Under the pieces are notes generated by a model. It did not search any database, was not told the origin of the DNA, and saw only the letters and a list, made by a program, of their open reading frames with translations. A stretch of DNA of 64,000 nt, taken from positions 4,402,001 through 4,466,000 of the forward strand of contig NZ_AP027043.1 of NCBI RefSeq assembly GCF_027924665.1, read 5' to 3'. The position numbers and the translations under genes were made by a program. This document shows positions 17,191 through 26,012 of the stretch, one piece after another. Each line of letters starts with the position of its first letter. Position 1 is the stretch's first letter. The stretch comes from Flavobacterium sp. GSB-24 (GTDB lineage: Bacteria > Bacteroidota > Bacteroidia > Flavobacteriales > Flavobacteriaceae).

Positions 17191-18927
17191 ATGCCGAAAA
17201 ATAAATCTAAAAAGAAGATTGCAATTCTGGGAGGCGGTCCAAGCGGCCTTTTTCTTTATAAAAGATTAGTTGAATCTGGAAGTACTGATCTGGAGGTTAC
17301 CATTTTTGAAAGAAAAAGCATGCTTGGAGCAGGTATGCCGTACAGCACCGAAGGCGCCAATGAAGAACATGTTACCAATGTTTCAGATAATGAAATTCCT
17401 GAAATTGTCAATTCGATCGAAGAGTGGCTGCAGACTGCTCCTGCCGAATTATTGGATAAATTCGATATAAATCCCAATAAGTTTAATGAATACAAAGTAC
17501 TACCGCGAATTTTATTTGGATATTATCTTTCTTCACAATTCGAGCTTCTGCAGCAAATCGCTTCTGTAAAAGGAATTCTTACCACTATACATTATCAGAC
17601 TAATGTTCTGGACATTATTTACAATAAAGAGTACAATAATGTCACCATAGAAACTACAGATGATAAAGCAGTTTTTGATTATGCGGTAATTTGTACCGGT
17701 CATCATTGGCCCATACGATATGAGGGAAAAGTAAAAGGTTATTTTGACTCGCCATATCCTCCCGCAAAATTGGCAGTGCATTTGAATCATGCCATAGCAA
17801 TAAGAGGATCTTCTCTTACTGCAATTGATGCCATTAGGACTTTAGCCCGCAGTAACGGAAAATTTATTAAAGAGGCTGATGGAACTATTCGTTTTGAAAA
17901 AGCAGCAGAGAGTCCAGATTTTAAAATGGTTATTCATTCCCGAAGCGGCATGCTTCCTGCGGTGCGTTTTCATTTACAAGATTCTCATTTGTCCAATGAT
18001 TCATTGCTGACCAGAGAAGAGATAGACGAACATCGAAAATATAACGACGGCTTTTTATCGCTTGATTTTATTTTTAAAAATAATTTTAAAGAAATTTTCC
18101 GAGAAAAAGATCCTGACTTTTATGATCGTATTAAAGAGCTGTCAATAGAGGAATTTGTTGAAGAAATGATGGAACTCAGGGAACGTCTGGATCCGTTCCA
18201 GCTTTTAAAGGCAGAATATATACAGGCTGAAAAATCAATAAAAAGACAGGAGTCAGTATATTGGAAAGAAATGCTGGCGGTATTAAGTTTTGCTATGAAC
18301 CATCCTGCAAAGTATCTTTCGGCAGAAGATATGCAGCGATTACAAAAAGTACTTATGCCTTTGATTTCTATTGTAATTGCATTTGTACCGCAGAAATCCT
18401 GCAGTGAATTACTTTCTTTACACCATGCAGGGGTTCTGGATATTGCTGCAGTAAATCATAATAGTTCTGTAGAACCTCAAAATGGCGGAGGCATACTTTA
18501 CAAGTACAATGACGAAAATGAAAATTTACAAGCTGTTTACTACAATACTTTTATCGACTGCATTGGCCAGCCTCATTTATCGTACGAAGATTTTCCATTT
18601 AAAAGTCTGCTTTCGCAAAAATTGATAAGTCCCGCCAGATTAAAATTTAAATCTCACGAGACAGCAGCTAAAGCACTAGAAACAGGAAGTTCTGTCGAGA
18701 AAGATTCGCAGGGAAATTACTTTTTAAATGTATCGGGTATTGCGATGAACGATAATTTTCAAATTATTGATCAGTATGGCGCATACAATGAAAATATTTA
18801 CATTATGGCAGTACCTTATATCGGAGGATTTAATCCAGACTATTCTGGTTTGGATTTCTGTGAAGCAGCTTCAAAATTAATTGTCGAATCTATTTTATCT
18901 GATTCTTTAACAGTTTTTAATTATTAA
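17191..18927 (+). CDS. FAD/NAD(P)-binding protein (NAD_binding_9 type)
   Basis: 578 residues from the ATG at 17191; a TTG six codons earlier is a poorer start. Residues 9-30 hold a dinucleotide-binding fingerprint (IAILGGGPSGLFLYKRL), followed by an FERKSMLGAGMPYS stretch and an ATG-like segment (YAVICTGHHWP, about 175). A second Rossmann-like element IAIRGSSLTAIDAI (about 205-220) and the late FIDCIGQPH and GLDFCEAASKLIVE fit the FAD-NAD(P)-binding family of bacterial oxidoreductase-like proteins. The substrate is unknown. It is alone on the plus strand and convergent with a condensation-like acyltransferase gene. Confidence 0.8.
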   Translation: MPKNKSKKKIAILGGGPSGLFLYKRLVESGSTDLEVTIFERKSMLGAGMPYSTEGANEEHVTNVSDNEIPEIVNSIEEWLQTAPAELLDKFDINPNKFNEYKVLPRILFGYYLSSQFELLQQIASVKGILTTIHYQTNVLDIIYNKEYNNVTIETTDDKAVFDYAVICTGHHWPIRYEGKVKGYFDSPYPPAKLAVHLNHAIAIRGSSLTAIDAIRTLARSNGKFIKEADGTIRFEKAAESPDFKMVIHSRSGMLPAVRFHLQDSHLSNDSLLTREEIDEHRKYNDGFLSLDFIFKNNFKEIFREKDPDFYDRIKELSIEEFVEEMMELRERLDPFQLLKAEYIQAEKSIKRQESVYWKEMLAVLSFAMNHPAKYLSAEDMQRLQKVLMPLISIVIAFVPQKSCSELLSLHHAGVLDIAAVNHNSSVEPQNGGGILYKYNDENENLQAVYYNTFIDCIGQPHLSYEDFPFKSLLSQKLISPARLKFKSHETAAKALETGSSVEKDSQGNYFLNVSGIAMNDNFQIIDQYGAYNENIYIMAVPYIGGFNPDYSGLDFCEAASKLIVESILSDSLTVFNY

Positions 18928-19178
18928 GAAAGAAAAAACAGCAGAAAACTCAGGTGTAAATATATAAAATTAGTCAAGGCAAAATAATGTATATATACCT
19001 GCCTTTCTTATTCAAAATGATCAATTTTACAAAGCTTACATTCTTATTTCAAGTAATTCAATTTGCTCCCGCTGCTTTCTGCAAATATTATTAAACCAAT
19101 TGGCTTATTTTCGCCATCCTGCTTTTCGTACCTATCTAACCAGCGTAAATACAGTTCCATTTAAGCAATCAGAGATTT

Positions 19179-19195
19179 GTGGCAGAATCGTGGCA
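19179..19195 (+). repeat. Dispersed repeat core (GTGGCA type)
   Basis: GTGGCAGAATCGTGGCA: two GTGGCA hexamers around GAATC. It lies in the 600-bp gap 18928-19525, where nothing else but the hairpin at 19455-19500 was found. The associated T-rich half is not evident here. Confidence 0.65.
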
Positions 19196-19454
19196 CACCC
19201 TCTTTTAAAAACTAGAAATCCAAAAAAACAAAGATCTAACAAGTTTAGGTTCTAAACTTTTAGAGTTTTTTTTCTCCTGATGAGGAATTAATTAAAAAAC
19301 GAATGCAATAGGTTAATTTTAAAACTAACTCTCAAAGATTAAACTTCTCTTATGTTTTTGGTAATTTTAATAAATTTTCAATTCGTAATTATTTTTATCA
19401 ATGTACTAATTCTTTAAAAACATCAAAATTGATATCAGGTATGTCTATATAAAT

Positions 19455-19500
19455 AACACCATACAATACATCTATGCATCATATGGTGTTTCTTTAAAAT
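19455..19500. terminator. Hairpin between convergent genes
   Basis: AACACCATA (19455-19463) pairs with TATGGTGTT (19492-19500) around a 28-nt loop, 26 bp beyond the minus-strand stop at 19526. The loop is long and the T-tract weak, so termination is only plausible. Confidence 0.4.
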
Positions 19501-19525
19501 TAAATTATCTTAGATTGTCCGAATA

Positions 19526-20740
19526 CTATTTGCAGGCTTCCGCCATAAGCATCTGCATTTCTTCTAATAAACCTGCAATAGGTGTGTCGCTGGTATTTGT
19601 GAGACAAAGATTGCCGTTGGTACTGATCGCCCCAATAGTCTGCTCCAAGCCCTTTCCTGAACGAACCATTGGACCATATACAGATTTAAGTTTGAGCTTT
19701 CCAAAATCTGTTTTATATTTCACCTTTACCAGATTAGTAACCATTATTTGGTGATTGAATGCTTCTTTTAATATATCTACCATTTTTTGGATATCTGCAC
19801 TGTTGAAAGTCAGCGTTCTGAAAAAACCAAGATAATTCTCTACATGTTCTTTTGTTTCTGTTCCATTGAGGCCTGATTTAGCCAATCTGGCTATATCCCA
19901 AAAAGATTGCTTTTCTTTTGGCTCAAAATAAACGGGATGAGTCGTAATATTCAATCCACAGTTATCATCTAATTGAAGCGCTTTTCGTGTGCAGATAGGA
20001 GAAATTAATTCAATTTTTTTGTCATCCCACTCTTGGCGAAGTTTTCTTCCTGCAATAACCACAGCAGCGCAAATTGCACCATGCACCGTTGTTTGCTCCA
20101 GTCTTGATCTTTCTATAAGCTGTGATGTATGCTCGCTTGAAAACTTAATACTTTCAACTTTAGGAGAAACAGCATCAGGTTTTTTAAATATATATATTGA
20201 AGTTTCGTTATCTTCAACAGCAGTATCCTCAGGAAGTCCAAGTGTTTCATCGTTAGATTTTTGCGGTGCTAATACCAGCGGAATCTGGCCTGTAACTGCC
20301 TCCAGTAAATCCCTGAATAAATACATAAGTGAAGATCCATCGGCTAATGTATGATTGGCTGCTAAAATCAATACAGTATCTTCAGGTTTTTGTAATACAA
20401 TCACTCTAAAAAGAGGGCCCTCTTCAGTATTAAATCGTGTTGCTAATTCCTTTTCGACTATTTCCTCCCATTTAAAACTGTTATCGATTTCTATGACCTT
20501 CAGTGGAATGACTAGGGAGTCAACATGTTCGATAAAAGGTCTTTTAAATTCATCCATTCTAATTCTTGCTGAAAGGTTGGGATGTCTCTTCTGAACCTGA
20601 TCAACGGCCAGTCTCCATGCATCAGCCGATTCTCTTCCTTCTACTTCTGCTGCCAAAGCAAAGTCCTTAGAATCAATCTGATCCAACAGCCAGAACGTTT
20701 TTTCAAATGCACCCAATGTGCGGTTTTCATGTTTTGTCAT
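19526..20740 (-). CDS. Condensation-domain-like acyltransferase
   Basis: 404 residues. It resembles the chloramphenicol-acetyltransferase-like superfamily that includes alcohol acyltransferases, PapA and NRPS condensation domains. N129-H130-T-L-A-D134-G135 corresponds to the HHxxxDG active-site motif; the catalytic second histidine is present, while the first is asparagine. FNTEEGPLFRV (about 95) and a late GLNITTHPVYF are also typical. It is a free-standing enzyme with no carrier protein nearby, so it more likely acylates a small alcohol or amine than works in an NRPS. The neighbouring HxlR gene reads in the same direction 450 bp upstream. Confidence 0.7.
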   Translation of the reverse strand: MTKHENRTLGAFEKTFWLLDQIDSKDFALAAEVEGRESADAWRLAVDQVQKRHPNLSARIRMDEFKRPFIEHVDSLVIPLKVIEIDNSFKWEEIVEKELATRFNTEEGPLFRVIVLQKPEDTVLILAANHTLADGSSLMYLFRDLLEAVTGQIPLVLAPQKSNDETLGLPEDTAVEDNETSIYIFKKPDAVSPKVESIKFSSEHTSQLIERSRLEQTTVHGAICAAVVIAGRKLRQEWDDKKIELISPICTRKALQLDDNCGLNITTHPVYFEPKEKQSFWDIARLAKSGLNGTETKEHVENYLGFFRTLTFNSADIQKMVDILKEAFNHQIMVTNLVKVKYKTDFGKLKLKSVYGPMVRSGKGLEQTIGAISTNGNLCLTNTSDTPIAGLLEEMQMLMAEACK

Positions 20741-21193
20741 TTCTAATAGTTTTAAATTTTTACTGATTCTTTGAGAATGATTCTATATCTCGTGTGATTA
20801 ATAATAATCAACATGACCGTTTTCATTCTCCGCAGCAAAATTCAGTAAAGACCGATTCTCTAAAAATGGATATAGTGCAGTTATTATTGTAGATTTTTCC
20901 CTTAATTAGATTTGGTGTGACAGAAGACAAAATCAGGCATCATAAGTAAAGTGCAGAGCATTAGGAATTGTCAAAACTACCAGCTCGGGATATTTGTAAT
21001 TATTTATAATGATAGAGGAATTGCAAATGCTGTCGTATGTAATAACTATACAAATAGACAGCACAGAAAATTTATGTATTAATAGAAGTATAGGAAAAGA
21101 GAAACGGAAATTTGTAGAGGAATTGGAAATCAAAAAAACGAATAAAAGAGTATAAATTTTAGCAGAACAAAATTAATTTAGAGATTCTTAATT
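20741..21193. other. Gene-free stretch
   Basis: 453 bp between the acyltransferase start and the end of the HxlR gene. A minus-strand frame at 20933-21133 has only a TTG start and no family signal. No strong dyad or consensus promoter was seen. Confidence 0.5.
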
Positions 21194-21568
21194 TTATTCC
21201 GTATCGGCTGCTCCGGGAAATTTTTTAATGATCAAAGATTTCAGTCTCTCTTGATTCTGATCACCCCATTGGCCTAAAGCACCTATAACTGGAATTAAGC
21301 TCTCGCCAAATTTAGTGAGACTGTATTCTACTTTTGGCGGCACTACAGGATATATTTTCCTAACAACGAGCTCATGTTCTTCCAATTCGTTCAACTGGAT
21401 GTTCAGGACCCTGCGTGAAGCATCTGGTATTTTACGCTGCAATTCACTTGGTCGCTTATGGCCTTCGTTAATAAACCAAAGCAAACGTATCTTCCATTTA
21501 CCATATAATACTTCCCCTATCAGGTCAAGTCCGCAGTTTAAGTTGGGTATTGTTTTTCTTTCATACAT
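21194..21568 (-). CDS. HxlR-family transcriptional regulator
   Basis: 124 residues. A winged-helix HxlR domain spans about 12-105: C12 directly before the first helix (NCGLDLIGEVLYGKWK), KRPSELQRKIPDASRRVLNIQLNELEEHELV (helix-turn-helix read across two segments), and the wing (VVPPKVEYSLTKFG). The N-terminal cysteine matches the redox or electrophile sensor position of YodB and HypR. It is divergent from an SDR gene (21692), with a dyad in between. Control of that gene and of itself is likely but inferred. Confidence 0.85.
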   Translation of the reverse strand: MYERKTIPNLNCGLDLIGEVLYGKWKIRLLWFINEGHKRPSELQRKIPDASRRVLNIQLNELEEHELVVRKIYPVVPPKVEYSLTKFGESLIPVIGALGQWGDQNQERLKSLIIKKFPGAADTE

Positions 21569-21605
21569 ATTGTAAAAGTACTAGTATGTTACGATTTATA
21601 CAATA
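21568..21605. promoter_or_regulatory. Candidate HxlR operator
   Basis: TATTGTA (21568-21574) and TACAATA (21599-21605) form the outer arms of an inverted repeat, with the inner palindrome TACTAGTA at 21579-21586. It overlaps the start of the HxlR gene and lies between the two divergent genes. Confidence 0.45.
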
Positions 21606-21629
21606 GGGGAAAAATTTATCCCTATCTGA

Positions 21630-21675
21630 ATCGTAATTCCGTACTTGTGAGAAAGTTGCATACTTCTGAAATTTG
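21630..21675 (+). promoter_or_regulatory. SDR promoter with an 18-bp repeated box
   Basis: TTG (21645-21647), 20 bp, then GAAATTTG (21668-21675) fits the Bacteroidota TTG-N(17-23)-TAnnTTTG promoter with one mismatch, 17 bp before the ATG at 21692. The box ATCGTAATTCCGTACTTG (21630-21647), which overlaps the TTG, is exactly repeated at 24774-24791 upstream of the alpha/beta-hydrolase gene. Confidence 0.5.
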
Positions 21676-21691
21676 TACAAAAGAAATCATT

Positions 21692-22486
21692 ATGAAACAA
21701 ATAGTAGATTATCAAAACGAGTTATCAGGCAAAATTGCACTGGTGACAGGAGGTACAAAAGGAGCTGGCAGAGCGATAGCCGAACGTTTGAAAAATGCCG
21801 GTGCTACGGTAATTATCAGCGCAAGAAACCAACCTGAAACACCAGATAAAGAGCTGCATTTCATTCCTGCAGATTTAAGCAAACCAGAAGCTGCTGCCAA
21901 AGTTGCTTCTGAAGTATTGGAGAGATTCGGTAAGTTAGATATCCTTGTAAACAATCTGGGAGGTTCTGAAACTCCTGGCGGAGGATTTGCTGCATTAACC
22001 AATACAGATTGGGAAGAAACAATACAAGCCAACTTACTGGCACCAGTTCGTCTGGATAAGGCAGTTCTTCCAAAAATGCTTGAAGGTAAAAGCGGGGTAA
22101 TAATCCACATAGCATCTATTCAGGGAAAACTTCCTTTGTATGATTCCACGCTGCCGTATGCTGCCGCAAAGGCCGGACTTATTAATTACAGCAAAGGATT
22201 ATCGAAAGAAGTATCTCCAAAAGGTGTACGTGTATTGACCGTTTCTCCAGGATGGATTATGACCGAAGCATCAATACGCATGATGGAGCGCATTTCTGAA
22301 AGCAGTAATATATCTATAGAAGAGGCTGAAAAAGGTGTAATGGCAGCTTTGGGAGGTATCCCTTACGGAAGACCAGCCAAACCGGAAGAAGTCGCTGAAC
22401 TCGTTGGATTTTTGGTGTCACCCAGAGCAGGTTACCTGACAGGAACAGAATATGTAATCGATGGTGGAACAATTCCAACGATCTGA
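21692..22486 (+). CDS. Short-chain dehydrogenase/reductase
   Basis: 264 residues from the ATG at 21692; a GTG 15 codons upstream overlaps the promoter and is unlikely. The cofactor motif TGGTKGAG (19-26) near the N-terminus, the NNLGG variant of NNAG (about 90), the active-site serine in IIHIAS, YAAAK with the catalytic tyrosine and lysine (about 165), and SPGWIMT after it make a classical SDR. The C-terminal GRPAKPEEVAELV and YLTGTEYVIDGG are typical. An ISAR after strand 2 suggests NADPH preference. It is probably controlled by the divergent HxlR regulator; the substrate is unknown. Confidence 0.88.
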   Translation: MKQIVDYQNELSGKIALVTGGTKGAGRAIAERLKNAGATVIISARNQPETPDKELHFIPADLSKPEAAAKVASEVLERFGKLDILVNNLGGSETPGGGFAALTNTDWEETIQANLLAPVRLDKAVLPKMLEGKSGVIIHIASIQGKLPLYDSTLPYAAAKAGLINYSKGLSKEVSPKGVRVLTVSPGWIMTEASIRMMERISESSNISIEEAEKGVMAALGGIPYGRPAKPEEVAELVGFLVSPRAGYLTGTEYVIDGGTIPTI

Positions 22487-22592
22487 TTTTTAATATATGT
22501 AATAGTTACCTTGAAAGAAGAGGTCTATATGTCTAATAAAAATAGTAAGTAATAAAATAAATAAGCATTAGTAACCATAAAATAGATACATT

Positions 22593-22913
22593 ATGAACTT
22601 ACCAGAAGTAATACAAGACTTAGTAAAAGCGCAAAACAATTTTGACAGTTCGGCTTTTGCCGATTGCTTTTCAGAAACTGCAATCGTATTTGACGAGGGA
22701 AAAAATTATACCAGCAAAACAGAAATAAAAAACTGGATAGAAAAAAGCTCAAAGGAATACAATACGGCAATGAAACCGCTTGAATTTGAAGGAGATGCTG
22801 AAAAGGGAAATTTAAAAGCAGAAGTATCCGGAACTTTTCCAGGGAGTCCCATTATTCTTACCTATAATTTAACGTTTAAAGGAAAACTTATAGAATCGTT
22901 GGAAATTAATTAA
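22593..22913 (+). CDS. SnoaL/NTF2-like small protein
   Basis: 106 residues with the NTF2-fold opening (LVKAQNNFDSSAFADCFSETAIVFDEGKN, seen in parts), then YTSKTEIKNWIEKSS and a final strand FKGKLIESLEI. The pattern fits the SnoaL-like nuclear-transport-factor-2 superfamily, whose members bind or isomerise small hydrophobic substrates. It lies 106 bp downstream of the SDR gene on the same strand and probably belongs to its operon. Confidence 0.7.
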   Translation: MNLPEVIQDLVKAQNNFDSSAFADCFSETAIVFDEGKNYTSKTEIKNWIEKSSKEYNTAMKPLEFEGDAEKGNLKAEVSGTFPGSPIILTYNLTFKGKLIESLEIN

Positions 22914-22949
22914 AGTTGCAAAAGCAGACCTTAAATTATGATTATTCTA

Positions 22950-22998
22950 TTAGGAGAATTACATACAATTGAATAATTGACCTATTTAATTCTCCTAA
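22950..22998. terminator. Bidirectional terminator between convergent genes
   Basis: TTAGGAGAATTA (22950-22961) pairs perfectly with TAATTCTCCTAA (22987-22998), with an inner CAATT/AATTG hairpin. T-rich on the plus-strand exit. It separates the SnoaL-like gene from the convergent HxlR gene at 23095. Confidence 0.75.
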
Positions 22999-23094
22999 TT
23001 GTTTTTATAAAGTTTCGAACCTAAATCTTGTCAGTCTAGATCTTGTTGGATTTTACATTCACCTTATCTTTCTCTATTTGCAACATGTTTATGG

Positions 23095-23475
23095 TTAAGG
23101 AATTAATGTTGACGAAATTCCTAAATGAACATCTTTGTGCTTTGCCCCCCACTCATCCAATTGCAGGCAGATAGGAATGAGAGCACTGCTTACAGGAGTA
23201 AGTTCATATTCAACCCGCGGAGGCACTTCATGATACACGGTCCGTATTACCAATCCATCACGTTCCAGCTCGCGAAGCTGTAATGTCAGCATCCTTTCGG
23301 TAATGTTCGGGATTATCCTTTTAAGCTCTCCAAAACGTTTTTTACCGTTACTTAACCGTATTAAAATTGGCAGTTTCCACCTTCCGCCCATTAGTTGTAC
23401 GGCGTAGGTAAGATTACAATCTGAAAGAAAATTTCGATTGATGTTATTTGTGGTATTTTCTTTTCTATTTGTCAT
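23095..23475 (-). CDS. HxlR-family transcriptional regulator
   Basis: 126 residues. C20 before the first helix (DCNLTYAVQLMGGRWKLPIL), KRFGELKRIIPNITERMLTLQLRELE as the helix-turn-helix (read in two parts) and VPPRVEYELTP as the wing identify HxlR. The conserved cysteine suggests redox or electrophile sensing. It is divergent from the Gfo/Idh-like gene at 23568. An 18-bp perfect palindrome 11 bp upstream of its start codon would let it repress itself and its neighbour. Confidence 0.87.
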   Translation of the reverse strand: MTNRKENTTNNINRNFLSDCNLTYAVQLMGGRWKLPILIRLSNGKKRFGELKRIIPNITERMLTLQLRELERDGLVIRTVYHEVPPRVEYELTPVSSALIPICLQLDEWGAKHKDVHLGISSTLIP

Positions 23476-23485
23476 TACTTACAAA

Positions 23486-23503
23486 ATTGTATGTACATAC
23501 AAT
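23486..23503. promoter_or_regulatory. Perfect 18-bp palindrome, HxlR operator candidate
   Basis: ATTGTATGTACATACAAT, self-complementary over all 18 bases, between the divergent genes at 23475 and 23568. A second GTGTACAC palindrome (23509-23516) lies 18 bp further, possibly a weaker second site. Confidence 0.7.
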
Positions 23504-23567
23504 AGGTTGTGTACACTACAAAATTATAGTGTTCTTATTAATTTTACAATCAATATAATAGAAATAA

Positions 23568-24650
23568 ATGAAAACAGAAAAAATAAAAGTTGGTATAATA
23601 GGGCTTAACCCCGACAGCCAGTGGGCATCAAAGTCACACCTTCCTGCATTAAGGTATCTGTCTGATACCTTTGAGGTTATCGGAGTAGCCAATTCTACTC
23701 ATGAAAGCGCTTTAATAGCTGCGGATAAACTAGAAATACCAATCGCTTATGAAAACCCAGATGCCTTAATAGCATCAGCCGAAATAGAACTGGTTGTTAT
23801 TACTGTAAAAGTCCCTTACCATTATGATCTTGTAAAGGCTGCGCTTGAAGCAGGCAAACATGTGTACTGCGAACACCCCTTGGGTAACGGACTTACTGAA
23901 ACGGAGCAATTAGCAGCGATTGCGGCACGGAAAAATGTAGTTGCAGCAGTAGGGACGCAAATGGTTGTATCACCAGAATTGACTTATCTGGAGCACCTTA
24001 TTAAAGATGGCTATGTAGGGAAGGTTTTATCCACTACACTCCTAGGCTCGGGAGGTCCTTGGTCAGATGAAGCAATTTCGGCTAACTATTATCTATACGA
24101 TAAAACAAACGGCGCTACAATGTTGACCATCCCCTTGGGGCATACATTGGCAGGTTTAACTAAAGTTTTGGGTGGTTTTGATACTTTGACAGCAAAAATG
24201 ATAAACAATTACACAACAGTAAAACTTACTGATATTGGTGAAATAAAACCTAAGACCTCTGAAGACCAGATTATGGTAATAGGCCAATTGAAAAATGGAG
24301 CCGCAATTTCTATTCATTACCGCGGCGGCGTTTCAAGAGGCACTAACCTTTTGTGGGAGATTAATGGAACGCAAGGAGATATACAGGTAACAGGGCCGCT
24401 TGGACATGGTCAGCTTGTCCCTTTAGAAATTCAAGGAGCCCAAGGGAAAGATACGAAATTACAAAACCTGCCAATTCCAAATGAAATGTATGAGGGTTTG
24501 CCTGATAATCCGGTAATTAGAAATGTGGTGCTGCTTTACAAAAGAGTTGCTGCTGATATAAAAAATAAAACGAAAACAGCACCAACTTTTGACGACGCAG
24601 TTGTACTATCACATCTACTCAATGATATCGAGAAGTCTTCAAAAGGTTAA
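23568..24650 (+). CDS. Gfo/Idh/MocA-family oxidoreductase, Gal80-like
   Basis: 360 residues. The N-terminal Rossmann half begins KVGIIGLNPDSQWASKSH, where the usual GxGxxG is replaced by GLNPDS. The family EKP motif is present as EHP in YCEHPLGNG (about 105), so the lysine often involved in catalysis is histidine. The C-terminal half has the alpha/beta dimerisation sheet (LTAKMINNYTTV, AISIHYRGG). Both changes resemble Gal80-like members, some of which are poor enzymes or regulatory. It is divergent from an HxlR gene. Substrate and true catalytic activity are uncertain. Confidence 0.8.
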   Translation: MKTEKIKVGIIGLNPDSQWASKSHLPALRYLSDTFEVIGVANSTHESALIAADKLEIPIAYENPDALIASAEIELVVITVKVPYHYDLVKAALEAGKHVYCEHPLGNGLTETEQLAAIAARKNVVAAVGTQMVVSPELTYLEHLIKDGYVGKVLSTTLLGSGGPWSDEAISANYYLYDKTNGATMLTIPLGHTLAGLTKVLGGFDTLTAKMINNYTTVKLTDIGEIKPKTSEDQIMVIGQLKNGAAISIHYRGGVSRGTNLLWEINGTQGDIQVTGPLGHGQLVPLEIQGAQGKDTKLQNLPIPNEMYEGLPDNPVIRNVVLLYKRVAADIKNKTKTAPTFDDAVVLSHLLNDIEKSSKG

Positions 24651-24773
24651 GGTAATAAGCTTAAAGCTTAATTACTGCAAAATCCATGTGTTAACAATCT
24701 AGCTCTTAATTTCTAAGTGTTTTTGTACTGTCTGGGATTTTAATCCGATAAGTACTTTTATTTCTCTATATCG

Positions 24774-24791
24774 ATCGTAATTCCGTACTTG
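24774..24791 (+). repeat. Second copy of the 18-bp box
   Basis: ATCGTAATTCCGTACTTG, identical to 21630-21647; the flanking CTAT is also similar. It lies 214 bp upstream of the alpha/beta-hydrolase gene. The rest of the gap 24651-25004 holds an imperfect TAAGCTT hairpin at about 24652-24675 and no gene. Confidence 0.6.
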
Positions 24792-24948
24792 CTTATAAAG
24801 GTTATGTCAGGATTTTACTTCGTTGATTTAAATAAAGTTATAGATTAAATAGAGTTGTTTTTTGGGTCCTAAAGCGACGTTTTTGATATAGGGAAAAATG
24901 TACAATGGACTCTTCCAAATGTCCATTTTCAGGCCTTAGTGTTTTACG

Positions 24949-24956
24949 CATCTTTG
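24949..24956 (+). promoter_or_regulatory. Candidate -7 box for the alpha/beta-hydrolase gene
   Basis: CATCTTTG, 7 of 8 matches to TAnnTTTG, 49 bp upstream of the ATG. No clear TTG at the expected upstream spacing. Confidence 0.4.
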
Positions 24957-25004
24957 TATTGTAAATAATTCAAAACAAATAGTAACTAATTAAAAATAAA
25001 CAAA

Positions 25005-25913
25005 ATGAAAACACTTATTTCAACATTAAGCCTTTTATGTATCTTTACTTTAAGCCAGCCGTTATTGGCTCAATCAAAACGAGTTCCAGCATCAGCCGGA
25101 CGATTAGAATTTATTGAAGTTGAACCAAATGTAAAACTTCATGTAACCGACCTTGGGGAAGGACAGCCTATTGTATTAATACACGGATGGCCGTTAAATG
25201 ATGCAATGTATGAATATCAATATCAATATTTCGTTCAAAAAGGTTTTAGGGTGATCGGAATATCAATGAGAGGATTTGGAAAATCTGACAGACCCTATGG
25301 TAAATACGATTTTGATGTTTTCTCAGATGACATCAAGGTAGTTTTAGATAAACTTAAGATCGAAAATGCAGTTCTCGGCGGTTTTTCTATGGGAGGTGCA
25401 GTTGTCATACATTATATGGCAAGATACAATGGAGCACATGTGAGCAAACTGGCCCTTTTTGCCGCTGCCGCGCCTTCGTGGAAACAACGTGAAGGTTTTC
25501 CATATGGTGCTACCGATGAAGCAGCTGCAGGATTAATACATACAACAAGAACTAACAGACAGCAGTTGATTGAAGATTTTGGTAAAGCCTTTGGCGCGTC
25601 GGAAAATGCAATCTCACCAACTATGTCTCAATGGCTGGCAAGTATCAATTCTGATGCCTCTCCCTATGCAACAACACAATCTATAATAGCTTTGCGAGAT
25701 CTTGATTTACGTCCTGCCTTATCAAAAATTAATGTGCCTGTAGCAATATTTCATGGCACGAAAGATAAGCTGTGTGACTTCGTGTTTGCAGAGCAATTGC
25801 ACAAAGGTCTAAAAAACTCTTACATTGTAAAGTTTGAAAACAGTGGACACGCACTATTTATTGAGGAAATGGAAAAATTCAATACAGAACTTGAAAAATT
25901 TACAAAAAAATAA
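25005..25913 (+). CDS. Secreted alpha/beta-hydrolase, haloperoxidase-like
   Basis: 302 residues with a signal peptide ending near LLAQ. The alpha/beta-hydrolase core shows the oxyanion HGWPLNDAMYEYQ, RGFGKSDRP, the nucleophile elbow GGFSMGGA with S128, the acid in HGTKDKLCDF, and the histidine in NSGHALFIEE. This order and spacing resemble non-haem chloroperoxidases and related esterases. It would act in the periplasm or outside. A good terminator follows it, and an AraC gene starts 99 bp later. Confidence 0.85.
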   Translation: MKTLISTLSLLCIFTLSQPLLAQSKRVPASAGRLEFIEVEPNVKLHVTDLGEGQPIVLIHGWPLNDAMYEYQYQYFVQKGFRVIGISMRGFGKSDRPYGKYDFDVFSDDIKVVLDKLKIENAVLGGFSMGGAVVIHYMARYNGAHVSKLALFAAAAPSWKQREGFPYGATDEAAAGLIHTTRTNRQQLIEDFGKAFGASENAISPTMSQWLASINSDASPYATTQSIIALRDLDLRPALSKINVPVAIFHGTKDKLCDFVFAEQLHKGLKNSYIVKFENSGHALFIEEMEKFNTELEKFTKK

Positions 25914-25974
25914 TTTATTGCCGCAGTTCATTGCTTTGTAAAAAATAAAGATTAGAAGCTAATTAAGTATCATC

Positions 25975-25999
25975 GCCGGTCTTTTAAAGACCGGCTTTT
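25975..25999 (+). terminator. Intrinsic terminator after the alpha/beta-hydrolase gene
   Basis: GCCGGTCTTT and AAAGACCGGC form a GC-rich stem with a minimal loop, followed by TTTT. It lies 61 bp past the stop and ends just before the next start codon (26013). Confidence 0.8.
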
Positions 26000-26012
26000 A
26001 AAAGAATTGATA

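Noticed and set aside
20933..21133. Minus-strand 66-codon hydrophobic frame
   Set aside because: TTG start only and composition typical of chance AT-rich frames.
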